Notes: a model not told the origin generated them from the letters alone. A stretch of 7,571 nt of DNA from an uncultured Eubacteriales bacterium (GCA_902795555.1 CADBLV010000014.1:1-7571), one strand, 5' to 3'. Counted from the first letter of the stretch, positions 1 through 6,074 are shown. A program made the numbers and translations.

Positions 1-10
1 GAGATATCCC

Positions 11-478
11 ATGGGTGAACAGGAACTGAAAACCCGGGAATATCCCTATCCGCAGCTGATGCTGGAAGGACAGGTCTGCTTCCCGCTGTATGCCGCGGCC
101 CGGCGGGTGGTGAACGCCTATACGCCGCTGCTCAAACCCCTGGGCCTGACCTATACGCAGTATATCGTCTGCCTGGCGATGTGGGAGATGGGGAAGGCCA
201 CGGTCGGAGACCTGTGCCGCAGGCTCTATCTGGACTGCGGAACGCTGACGCCTCTGCTGAAGAAAATGGAGGAAAGCGGATGGGTCACGCGCTGCCGCTG
301 CAAGCAGGATGAGCGGGTGGTGTATGTGTCGGTTACGGAAAGCGGCTGGGCCCTGCGGGAGCAGGTGAAGGACATTCCCGAACAGATGGCCTCCTGCGTC
401 AGCATGTCCCGGGAGGATGCCTTCCAGCTCTACACCCTGCTGCACCGCCTGCTGGACAGCATGGAACAGGATGGATAA
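11..478 (+). CDS. ohrR: OhrR-type MarR-family peroxide-sensing repressor
   Basis: A cytoplasmic winged-helix repressor of 155 residues, the usual MarR length. OhrR proteins sense organic hydroperoxides by oxidation of an N-terminal cysteine and then leave the DNA. The sequence shows the OhrR hallmark block: Cys23 in EGQVCFPLYAA, with Tyr27, Tyr37 and Tyr48 at the spacing (+4, +14, +25) of the tyrosines that surround the reactive Cys15 of Bacillus subtilis OhrR. The recognition helix LYLDCGTLTPLLKKMEE (residues 73-89) and the wing DERVVYVSVTE (100-110) match that family closely. Seven cysteines are present (23, 54, 69, 76, 95, 97, 129); Cys129 lies near the place of the resolving cysteine of 2-Cys OhrR proteins. 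The start at 11 is the first ATG seen but only 10 nt precede it, with no clear ribosome site; ATG at 59 or a start beyond the window is possible. No ohr gene is adjacent; the next gene, 37 nt on, encodes an amino acid binding protein, so it probably controls its own operon. Family assignment is firm; the target is inference. Confidence 0.9.
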   Translation: MGEQELKTREYPYPQLMLEGQVCFPLYAAARRVVNAYTPLLKPLGLTYTQYIVCLAMWEMGKATVGDLCRRLYLDCGTLTPLLKKMEESGWVTRCRCKQDERVVYVSVTESGWALREQVKDIPEQMASCVSMSREDAFQLYTLLHRLLDSMEQDG

Positions 479-500
479 CAAAACCATTCAAAGATCAAAC

Positions 501-507
501 AAGGAGG
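501..507 (+). promoter_or_regulatory. Ribosome binding site of the binding-protein gene
   Basis: AAGGAGG lies 8 nt before ATG 516 and decides that start over the longer open frame that runs back into the regulator gene to 417. The encoded N-terminus from 516 is a signal peptide, which supports the choice. The last four bases of the site plus the next eight form GAGG-AAAA-CCTC (504-515), a small possible hairpin. Confidence 0.85.
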
Positions 508-515
508 AAAACCTC

Positions 516-1298
516 ATGAAAAAGATCATCGCGCTGCTGATGTCTCTGATGTTTGTTTTTGCCGCCGTGTCCGCCATGGCCGAAGGGGATGCCCTGGCCG
601 CCATCCGGGAAAAAGGAACCCTGGTGATCGGAACCGAGGGCAACTGGAGCCCCTGGACCTATCATGATGAAAATGATCAGCTGACCGGGTTTGACGTGGA
701 AATCGGCACGCTGATCGCGGAAGGCCTGGGCGTCAAGCCGGATTTTAAGGAAGCTGCCTGGGAATCCCTCCTGGCCGGCGTGGAAACGGGACGCTTTGAC
801 ATCGTCTGCAACGGCGTCGGATATACCCCGGTTCGCGCGGAGAAATATATCTTCACCGATGCGTATGCCTATACGACGGCTGTGCTGGTTGTGCGCGGGG
901 ACAATGAGGAGATCAAATCCCTGGACGACCTGAAGGGAAAGAAGGCCACGAACTCCCCCAATTCCACCTATGCCATGATGGCGGAGGAAAAGGGAGCGGA
1001 GCTTCTGTATGTGGACACCCTGGGTGAAACGATTTCCATGGTGGAAAGCGGCCGGGCGGATGCGACCATCAACGCGAAGGGCTCTATCGACGATTATCTC
1101 AAAGAGCATCCGGAAGCGAACATCAAAATCGCCCTGGTGTTCCCGGGCGAGGCGGTGGCCTATCCCCTGCGGAAATCCGAGGAGATGTACTCCCTGCTCG
1201 ACGCGATCAATGAGATTCTCGCGAAAGCCCGGGAGGACGGAACCCTGTCCGCTCTGAGCATTAAATATTTCGGCGAAGATCTGACCAAGGCCGACTAA
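516..1298 (+). CDS. Amino acid ABC importer substrate-binding protein, cystine-type
   Basis: The 260-residue extracytoplasmic receptor of a polar amino acid (PAAT) ABC importer; it captures a ligand and delivers it to the permease encoded next. Residues 1-22 are a signal peptide (MKK, hydrophobic core, AMA cut before Glu23). There is no lipobox cysteine, although such receptors are usually lipoproteins in single-membrane Bacillota. The SBP_bac_3 fold follows: VIGTEGNWSPWTYHDE (37-52) with pocket aromatics, LTGFDVEIG (56-64), GRFDIVCNGVGYTPVRAEKY (92-111) containing Arg107, the position that binds the ligand carboxylate, and GRADATINA (179-187). Overall wording is closest to cystine/FliY-like receptors (GTEG, FKEAAWESLLAG, GRADATIN, YLKEHPEANIKI). 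The residue after Asn186, often the aspartate that holds the ligand amino group, is Ala187, so the exact ligand is uncertain. The start at 516 has an ideal ribosome site. A hairpin after the stop separates it from the permease gene. Receptor function is sure; cystine is a guess from resemblance. Confidence 0.92.
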   Translation: MKKIIALLMSLMFVFAAVSAMAEGDALAAIREKGTLVIGTEGNWSPWTYHDENDQLTGFDVEIGTLIAEGLGVKPDFKEAAWESLLAGVETGRFDIVCNGVGYTPVRAEKYIFTDAYAYTTAVLVVRGDNEEIKSLDDLKGKKATNSPNSTYAMMAEEKGAELLYVDTLGETISMVESGRADATINAKGSIDDYLKEHPEANIKIALVFPGEAVAYPLRKSEEMYSLLDAINEILAKAREDGTLSALSIKYFGEDLTKAD

Positions 1299-1324
1299 AC
1301 GGAAAAAGAAAGCGCGAAACGATG

Positions 1325-1359
1325 GATCGGGCGCGGGGCGACCTGCCCTGTGCCCGATC
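1325..1359 (+). terminator. Intercistronic hairpin, probable partial terminator or mRNA stabiliser
   Basis: Bases 1325-1339 pair with 1345-1359 over 15 bp (13 Watson-Crick, 2 G-U) around a 5-nt loop, GACCT. Only TTT follows, too short for an efficient intrinsic terminator, and the downstream permease has its own ribosome site 7 nt beyond the stem. Such a stem after a binding-protein gene typically lets that gene be expressed above the membrane genes, by partial termination or by blocking 3' decay. The pairing is seen; the role is inferred. It fills most of the 81-nt gap 1299-1379, in which no gene was found. Confidence 0.65.
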
Positions 1360-1365
1360 TTTCAT

Positions 1366-1371
1366 AAAGGA
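1366..1371 (+). promoter_or_regulatory. Ribosome binding site of the permease gene
   Basis: AAAGGA stands 8 nt before ATG 1380. It is weaker than the AAGGAGG of the binding-protein gene, in line with lower demand for the permease. Confidence 0.6.
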
Positions 1372-1379
1372 AAAACGAG

Positions 1380-2054
1380 ATGAACGAAAGACTCTGGAAG
1401 ATTCTGGTGGATTCCTTCCCGAAGCTGCTGGAATACGGGGTGAAAGTGACCATCCCCCTGACGATCCTTTCCTTTGCCCTGGCCCTGGCCGTCGGGCTGC
1501 TGGTGGCCCTGATTCAGTATGCCCGGGTGAAGGGCCTGCGGCAGCTCTGCCGGTTCTATATCTGGATCGTCCGGGGCACGCCGCTGCTGGTGCAGCTCTA
1601 TATTGCTTTCTACGGCCTGCCCAGCGTGGGGATCATGCTGGACGCGTTTCCTGCGGCCGTGATCGTGCTGGGGCTGAACGAGGCTGCCTACATGGCGGAA
1701 ACGATCCGGGGAGCGCTGGAAAGCGTCTCCGTGGGCCAGCTGGAGGCGGGCTACTGCGTCGGGCTTACCTGGCCTAAAATCATGGGACATGTGGTGCTGC
1801 CCCAGGCGATGCGCACAGCCTTCCCGGCGCTGTCCAACTCCATGATTTCCATGCTGAAGGAAACCAGCATGGCGGCCACGATCACCGTCATGGAAATGTT
1901 CCGCCAGGCGCAGGTGATCAACGGCCGGGTGTATGAATCCCTGGGGCTGTATGTGGAGGTAGCGGTGATTTATCTGCTGTTCTGCACCTTCCTGACCTTT
2001 CTCCAGCGCAGAGGTGAGAAGCGGCTGGCCAGCTATGGGGGTGTGCGTTCATGA
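1380..2054 (+). CDS. Amino acid ABC importer permease, cystine-type
   Basis: A 224-residue inner-membrane permease of the HisM/GlnP (PAAT) family, normal length. Hydrophobic segments lie at about residues 22-46, 58-80, 90-108, 148-170 and 188-209. Two family signatures are clear: RGTPLLVQLYIAFYGLP (65-81), and the cytoplasmic EAA loop that docks with the ATPase, EAGYCVGLTWPKIM with LPQAMR (122-145). LNEAAYMAETIRGALESV (99-116) and the C-terminal FRQAQVINGRVYE resemble TcyB/YecS-type cystine permeases. Only one permease gene is present, so the channel is presumably a homodimer. The stop codon overlaps the ATPase start by 4 nt (ATGA at 2051-2054), which suggests translational coupling. Family and role are firm; the substrate is inferred from resemblance and from the neighbouring receptor. 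Confidence 0.93.
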   Translation: MNERLWKILVDSFPKLLEYGVKVTIPLTILSFALALAVGLLVALIQYARVKGLRQLCRFYIWIVRGTPLLVQLYIAFYGLPSVGIMLDAFPAAVIVLGLNEAAYMAETIRGALESVSVGQLEAGYCVGLTWPKIMGHVVLPQAMRTAFPALSNSMISMLKETSMAATITVMEMFRQAQVINGRVYESLGLYVEVAVIYLLFCTFLTFLQRRGEKRLASYGGVRS

Positions 2055-2797
2055 TGCTTGAAATCCGGAATGTCCGGAAGGCGTTCGGCGATCAGCAGGT
2101 GCTCCGGGGCATCGATCTGGATGTTGTAAAAGGCGATGTGGTCGCGATTCTGGGCCCGAGCGGATCGGGAAAAACCAGTTTCCTCCGCTGCCTGAATTTC
2201 CTGGAGCGGGCGGACGAAGGAACGATTGTCTTTGACGGGGAGCGGGTGGATCTGCATCGGGCCACCCGGACGGAGATCGCCCGCATCCGGAAAAAAACAG
2301 CCTTCGTGTTTCAGAATTACAATCTTTTCCTGAATAAAACGGTGCTGCAGAATGTCACGCTCGGGCTGACCGCCGGCATGGGCATGAAAAAGGAAGACGC
2401 GGAAACAATCGCTGTGGACGCGCTGAAGCGGGTCGGGATGGCGGAAAAGCTGAAAAGCTATCCGATTCAGCTTTCCGGCGGCCAGCAGCAAAGGGTGGCG
2501 ATCGCCCGGGCCCTGGCCACACGGCCTGAAATCATCTATTTCGACGAACCGACAAGCGCGCTGGATCCGGAATTGATCGGAGAAGTGCTGTCAGTGATGC
2601 GACAGCTGGCCGAGGACGGGATGACCATGCTGGTGGTTACGCATGAGATGGATTTCGCCCGCAATGTGTCCAACAAGGTGATGTTTATGGCGGATGGGTG
2701 CGTGGTGGAAAGCGGTCCTTCCAAAGCCTTTTTCGCCGCTCCGAAGGAAGAACGATCCCGGGATTTCATCCGGGCGATTCAGGAGGCCAGGCAATGA
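2051..2797 (+). CDS. Amino acid ABC importer ATP-binding protein, cystine-type
   Basis: A 248-residue cytoplasmic ATPase that powers the importer. All nucleotide-binding motifs are intact: Walker A GPSGSGKT (35-42), Q-loop Gln88 in VFQNYNLFLNKTVLQNV, signature LSGGQQQR (141-148), Walker B IIYFDEP (161-167) with Glu166, D-loop SALD (169-172) and switch His198 in VVTHEMDFA. The A-loop aromatic is Phe12. FLRCLNFLE and ALDPELIGEVLSVM are typical of the polar amino acid branch and particularly of cystine ATPases. The start at 2051 overlaps the permease stop (ATGA) and has GGGGG 9 nt upstream; the adjacent ATG at 2054 is the alternative and adds or removes only one Met. The 3' end overlaps the next gene by 4 nt. 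Function is certain; the substrate is not shown by this gene. Confidence 0.95.
   Translation: MMLEIRNVRKAFGDQQVLRGIDLDVVKGDVVAILGPSGSGKTSFLRCLNFLERADEGTIVFDGERVDLHRATRTEIARIRKKTAFVFQNYNLFLNKTVLQNVTLGLTAGMGMKKEDAETIAVDALKRVGMAEKLKSYPIQLSGGQQQRVAIARALATRPEIIYFDEPTSALDPELIGEVLSVMRQLAEDGMTMLVVTHEMDFARNVSNKVMFMADGCVVESGPSKAFFAAPKEERSRDFIRAIQEARQ
2781..2786 (+). promoter_or_regulatory. Ribosome binding site of the CotH-family gene
   Basis: AGGAGG, inside the end of the ATPase gene, is 7 nt before ATG 2794. It fixes the start there rather than at the in-frame ATG 2698, which would put 32 unrelated residues before the signal peptide. Confidence 0.85.
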
Positions 2798-4536
2798 GGA
2801 TCCGTATTCAGAGACGCATCCTGTCGCTGACGTCCCTGGCCGTCCTGCTGTGCTGCCTGTTGATCCTTTCTTCCGCGGGCGCCGCTGAAAACCGCACACT
2901 GCGGCTTTCCGCTGAGACGGGCGAAGACGTGCTTTTCCTGCGCTCTCTTTCCCGGGGATATGACGCGCTTCTGTGCGCCCCCGGCTCCTGGGATCTCTCT
3001 CAGGTTTGCCTTTCCATGGAAAATCGGGAGATGCTGTATCTGGGGGATGAAAAGATGCCTGTCCCCGCAGTGGAGAAAACGGATCTGACGCCCTTTCTGG
3101 ACAAGCGGGTTCCGGTGTTCGATGAACGGGGCGCGAAGCTGACCACGCTGCGGCTGATGCAGGGATCTTCGCTGACGACTCTGTTTCTGACGGTGGATTC
3201 GAAGGAACTGGCGGCCGTTCAGAAAAGCAAGGACAACGAGATTGCTTCCGGCCGGGCGGTGATCCTTTCAGAGGAGGGAGAAACGGTTTATGACGGGGAG
3301 ATTCAGAAGCTGAAGGGCCGGGGAAACAGTACCTTCGCCTATGCCAAGAAACCCTACGAACTGAAGCTGAAGGAGAAAGCCTCCCCGGCCGGCATGCCCG
3401 CCGCGAAAACCTGGATCCTTCTGGCCAATTACGCGGATCTCTCGCTCCTGCGAAACCAGATCGTTCTGGATACGGCCTGGGAAATCGGCCTGCCCTGTGC
3501 GGTGCGCTGCGCCCAGGTCGATGTCTGGATCAACGGGGAATATCAGGGGCTGTATCTGCTGGCCGAGAAGGTTCAGATCGGGAAAAACCGGGTGAATATC
3601 CGCGATCTGGAAAAGGAGAATGAGCGCCTGAATCCCGGCGATCTATCCGCCTTTCCGAGATATAAAAAACCCTGGGGAAGGCTGACGGATACCCGCGGTT
3701 ATCTTCTTCCGCAGGATCCGGAGGATATCACCGGCGGATACATCGCGAAAATCGAGAAGGACCATCGCCTCAACAATACCGCGAAACCCGGCTTTGAAAC
3801 CGAATCCCGCCTCACCGTGCGCATCGTGGAGCCCACCTGCCCCAGCGAGAATGAGGTGCACTATTTCGCTTCCCGGGTGGACGAGGCCCAGCGGGCGCTG
3901 ATTTCAGGGGACGGTGTGAATCCCGAAACCGGAAAGGACTGGCGGGAATACTGGGATCAGGAATCCTTCGCCCGCAAATTCCTGCTTGAGGAATGGTGCA
4001 AAAATTTTGATTTCCTGGGTGGCTCTCAGTACTTCTATAAGGATTCCGACACGGTGGACCCGCTGCTGTACGCGGGCCCGGCCTGGGATTATGATCTGTC
4101 CTGCGGAAACATGACCTCCCGGGGCTTTGAGCCATCCGGTAGGTATATGACATCGCAGAGCCGCCGCCCCGGCAACCTGTACTGGCTCTTTTCCGAACAG
4201 GAGTCCTTCCGGCAGAAAACAAGGGAGGTCTGGCGGGATGTATTTGCCCCGGCCATGGATCTCCTGCTGGGCGAAAGCGGCGAGGAAGGGGAATCCGGGA
4301 GCGATCCCGCCGCGGACGGAACGCAGGATGCCGCCCCGGCGGAGCGGCATGTCCTGAAATCCTTTTCGGCCTACACGGAAGCCATCCGGGCCTCTGCGGC
4401 CATGAACTTTGCGAGATGGGGAACCAAAGTGGTGGCTGCGAAGGAAGCCGGAAGCAACTTTGACACCGCCGTGGCCTATCTGGGAAAATGGCTCCGCGCC
4501 CGCGTGGCGTATATGAACAATGCCGCAAATGAATAG
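2794..4536 (+). CDS. Secreted CotH-family protein kinase-like protein
   Basis: A 580-residue exported protein of the CotH family, atypical protein kinases first known from spore coat CotH, which phosphorylates coat proteins. Residues 1-31 are a signal peptide with a basic start (MRIRIQRR), a long hydrophobic core and a probable cut near AGAA/EN. Residues 32-130 show no recognised domain. The CotH domain follows: FLTVDSKELAAVQ (131-143), LKGRGNSTFAYAKKPYELKL (173-192), TWILLANYADLSLLRNQ (206-222), VDVWINGEYQGLYLLAEKV (242-260), RVNIRDLE (266-273), NFDFLGG (404-410) and GPAWDYDLSCGN (428-439). Asp406, Asp432 and Asp434 are the likely catalytic or metal-binding acids by motif comparison. An acidic, Gly/Ala/Ser-rich stretch at 493-517 interrupts the C-terminal helical part. 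Cysteines at 61, 72, 235, 239, 349, 402 and 437 could form disulfides. It overlaps the ATPase stop by ATGA and is the last gene before a terminator, so it is co-translated with the importer; why is unclear. No spore gene is nearby. Family is firm; target unknown. Confidence 0.88.
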   Translation: MRIRIQRRILSLTSLAVLLCCLLILSSAGAAENRTLRLSAETGEDVLFLRSLSRGYDALLCAPGSWDLSQVCLSMENREMLYLGDEKMPVPAVEKTDLTPFLDKRVPVFDERGAKLTTLRLMQGSSLTTLFLTVDSKELAAVQKSKDNEIASGRAVILSEEGETVYDGEIQKLKGRGNSTFAYAKKPYELKLKEKASPAGMPAAKTWILLANYADLSLLRNQIVLDTAWEIGLPCAVRCAQVDVWINGEYQGLYLLAEKVQIGKNRVNIRDLEKENERLNPGDLSAFPRYKKPWGRLTDTRGYLLPQDPEDITGGYIAKIEKDHRLNNTAKPGFETESRLTVRIVEPTCPSENEVHYFASRVDEAQRALISGDGVNPETGKDWREYWDQESFARKFLLEEWCKNFDFLGGSQYFYKDSDTVDPLLYAGPAWDYDLSCGNMTSRGFEPSGRYMTSQSRRPGNLYWLFSEQESFRQKTREVWRDVFAPAMDLLLGESGEEGESGSDPAADGTQDAAPAERHVLKSFSAYTEAIRASAAMNFARWGTKVVAAKEAGSNFDTAVAYLGKWLRARVAYMNNAANE

Positions 4537-4546
4537 CAAATGAAAT

Positions 4547-4580
4547 AAGGGAACGAAGAGACGGGGCTCTTCGTTCCCTT
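4547..4580. terminator. Bidirectional terminator between convergent operons
   Basis: A perfect 14-bp inverted repeat (4547-4560 with 4567-4580) encloses a 6-nt loop, ACGGGG. It sits 10 nt after the CotH stop and 6 nt after the stop of the opposite gene. On the - strand the stem is followed by a T-rich run (ATTTCATTTG); on the + strand by TTCGCTTATT, with few T residues. It should therefore stop - strand transcripts better than + strand ones. The structure is certain; its strength in each direction is inferred. Confidence 0.85.
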
Positions 4581-4586
4581 CGCTTA

Positions 4587-6059
4587 TTACTTCAGGTCTG
4601 TGCGAATGATATATACGGTTTCGGCGGACATCTCTGCCGGACGCAGATCATATCCGATGTCCGTCAGAGAATCTCTGGTCTTTTTCCAAACGTCCAGAGC
4701 GCTTCCCGCATCCTTCTCCACCAGCGGAAGGAGCTTTCCGGCCACGCTCTTTTCCGCTTCCAGAATGCTGTTTTTCAGCGTTTGTGTTCCGGTTTGCTGC
4801 AGGGTCGACGCGCCGACGGAGAGCAGGAAGGTACTGCCGGAAAGGGAAGTCGCGCCTTTGGCCGCCTCGGTGACGCCGTCCGTATAGGTTTTCAGTCCGC
4901 TCACGAAGGCGGCCGCCTGATCCAGCTGCTCTTTCAGAGCGGTCAGCTGCTGCCGGGCTTCCGGAACGGCTTCCGTCTGCGCGATCAACCCGTCCAGAAC
5001 CTCCGCATAATTCTCCGCGGTCAGGGCCGGAACGGTGATCTCCGCTTCCGCCGGAACGGATGCAGCGATCTGCATATCGGCCGCGGACAGAAGGGCTGAA
5101 AAGACCTGCTCCGCTCCGCTGTTCAGCCCTGCCGTGCTCTTTTTCAGCTCGCCCAGGCCGGCATTCAGGGAAACCACACCGTCCGAGACCTGCTTTGCGC
5201 CGTCGGCCACTTTTGACGCGCCGGCGTCCAGCGCCTGCAAACCGTTATTCAGCTCATTGATTTTTGCGATGATTTCTCCGGCTTTTCCCTCCGCGGCCGG
5301 CAGAGCGGTTCCGTCCTTCAGCGCGGTCAGCAACGATGTGACTTCCGTCAGAAGGGCCTCCGGATCCCGATCGCCGAGTCGGGCGTCCACTTCCCTGCAG
5401 GCCGCCTGGAGGGGATCGGAGGAACAGAACGTCATCATCCAGCCGAGATCCGCGTGATCCGCGTGGAAGGAAGCGGAGAAGGAAACCGGCAGGAGCAGGG
5501 AAGCGTCCGCTTTCGGCACGGCCCAGCCGGCCAGGACGGAGCGGCCCGCTTCCGTCAGAACCGCCGCGTTTTCCGCCGTCAGATTTGAAACGCCTGTTTC
5601 CGGAAGAGGCAGCACGGAGAGCACCAGGACGGGAGCACTGCCTTCCGCGCGATAGGTGACGGTCAGAACAGCCTCGCCGGTTTTTTCCTTCAGAGCGGCC
5701 GCGGAGATCTCTTCTCCGTCCAGGGTCAGGGTTACGACCGGCAGCACGGCCGGCGCCTTCTTTGAGGTTCCCTGATAGATGATATCCTTTCCGCCGGCCT
5801 GCCAGGTCAGGGTTTCGCCGTCCAGGGTGAACGGTTCATTTCCGCCGACGTTCTGAATCTCCCCGAGCTGTGTGCGATCCGTGAGGGTATCCAGCCCGTC
5901 CGCGTTCTCCAGACGGACGCTGTCGGTGATGCTTTGCACCGTTCCGTCCGCGGAGGCCACCACATAAACCCGTTCGTGCTTGGTGTTCTCAGCCAGCGCT
6001 CCGGCGCATCCGAGAACTATGACCAGGGCCATCAGCATCGCGATGATTTTCTTACTCAT
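4587..6059 (-). CDS. Secreted LxxG-heptad protein, YhgE/Pip-like partner of MMPL exporter
   Basis: A 490-residue exported protein resembling the extracytoplasmic part of YhgE/Pip-type proteins. Residues 1-23 form a signal peptide; cleavage at ALA/EN is likely, although VLGC at 15-18 could serve as a lipobox. Residues 29-140 (ERVYVVASADGTVQSI, ..., IYQGTSKKAPAVLPVVTLTLDG) form a beta-rich region found in Clostridia proteins of this kind. Residues 270-318 are seven heptads beginning at 270, 277, 284, 291, 298, 305 and 312, six of them [LV]xxG (LNNG, LDAG, VADG, VSDG, LNAG, LNSG); a weaker run with Gly at 388, 395 and 402 follows. Helical segments (352-385, 425-465) fit a long coiled rod. Unlike full YhgE/Pip proteins there is no C-terminal membrane domain. 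The start at 6059 has AAAGGAAGGA just upstream and gives the signal peptide; the longer frame to 6209 is inside the MMPL gene. It follows that gene by 20 nt, so both are probably one operon and one complex. Precise role unknown. Confidence 0.72.
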   Translation of the reverse strand: MSKKIIAMLMALVIVLGCAGALAENTKHERVYVVASADGTVQSITDSVRLENADGLDTLTDRTQLGEIQNVGGNEPFTLDGETLTWQAGGKDIIYQGTSKKAPAVLPVVTLTLDGEEISAAALKEKTGEAVLTVTYRAEGSAPVLVLSVLPLPETGVSNLTAENAAVLTEAGRSVLAGWAVPKADASLLLPVSFSASFHADHADLGWMMTFCSSDPLQAACREVDARLGDRDPEALLTEVTSLLTALKDGTALPAAEGKAGEIIAKINELNNGLQALDAGASKVADGAKQVSDGVVSLNAGLGELKKSTAGLNSGAEQVFSALLSAADMQIAASVPAEAEITVPALTAENYAEVLDGLIAQTEAVPEARQQLTALKEQLDQAAAFVSGLKTYTDGVTEAAKGATSLSGSTFLLSVGASTLQQTGTQTLKNSILEAEKSVAGKLLPLVEKDAGSALDVWKKTRDSLTDIGYDLRPAEMSAETVYIIRTDLK

Positions 6060-6064
6060 GATAA

Positions 6065-6074
6065 TCCTTCCTTT
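6065..6074 (-). promoter_or_regulatory. Ribosome binding site of the heptad-protein gene
   Basis: Read on the - strand, AAAGGAAGGA lies 5 nt before ATG 6059, within the 20-nt gap after the MMPL stop. It sets the start of the 490-residue protein. There is no room here for a separate promoter, which supports co-transcription with the MMPL gene. Confidence 0.75.

Noticed and set aside
417..515. Upstream extension of the binding-protein frame into the regulator gene
   Set aside because: The added residues precede a complete signal peptide and come from the regulator gene read in another frame; the strong ribosome site at 501-507 sets the start at 516.
479..515. Possible OhrR operator or promoter between the regulator and the binding-protein gene
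   Set aside because: No palindrome like the known OhrR boxes and no -35/-10 pair is visible in these 37 nt; the control region is more likely upstream of the window.
495..1109. A 204-codon - strand frame opposite the binding-protein gene
   Set aside because: It is the complement of a gene with full SBP motifs and has no credible protein features.
1299..1379. Possible riboswitch or small RNA in the longest gap
   Set aside because: The 81 nt contain only the single hairpin and the permease ribosome site; nothing matches a known riboswitch core such as the S-box.
3812..4539. Two overlapping open frames (238 and 211 codons) on the - strand opposite the CotH gene
   Set aside because: Both lack ribosome sites and give Pro/Arg/Gly-rich products with no domain; the + strand gene has intact CotH motifs throughout.
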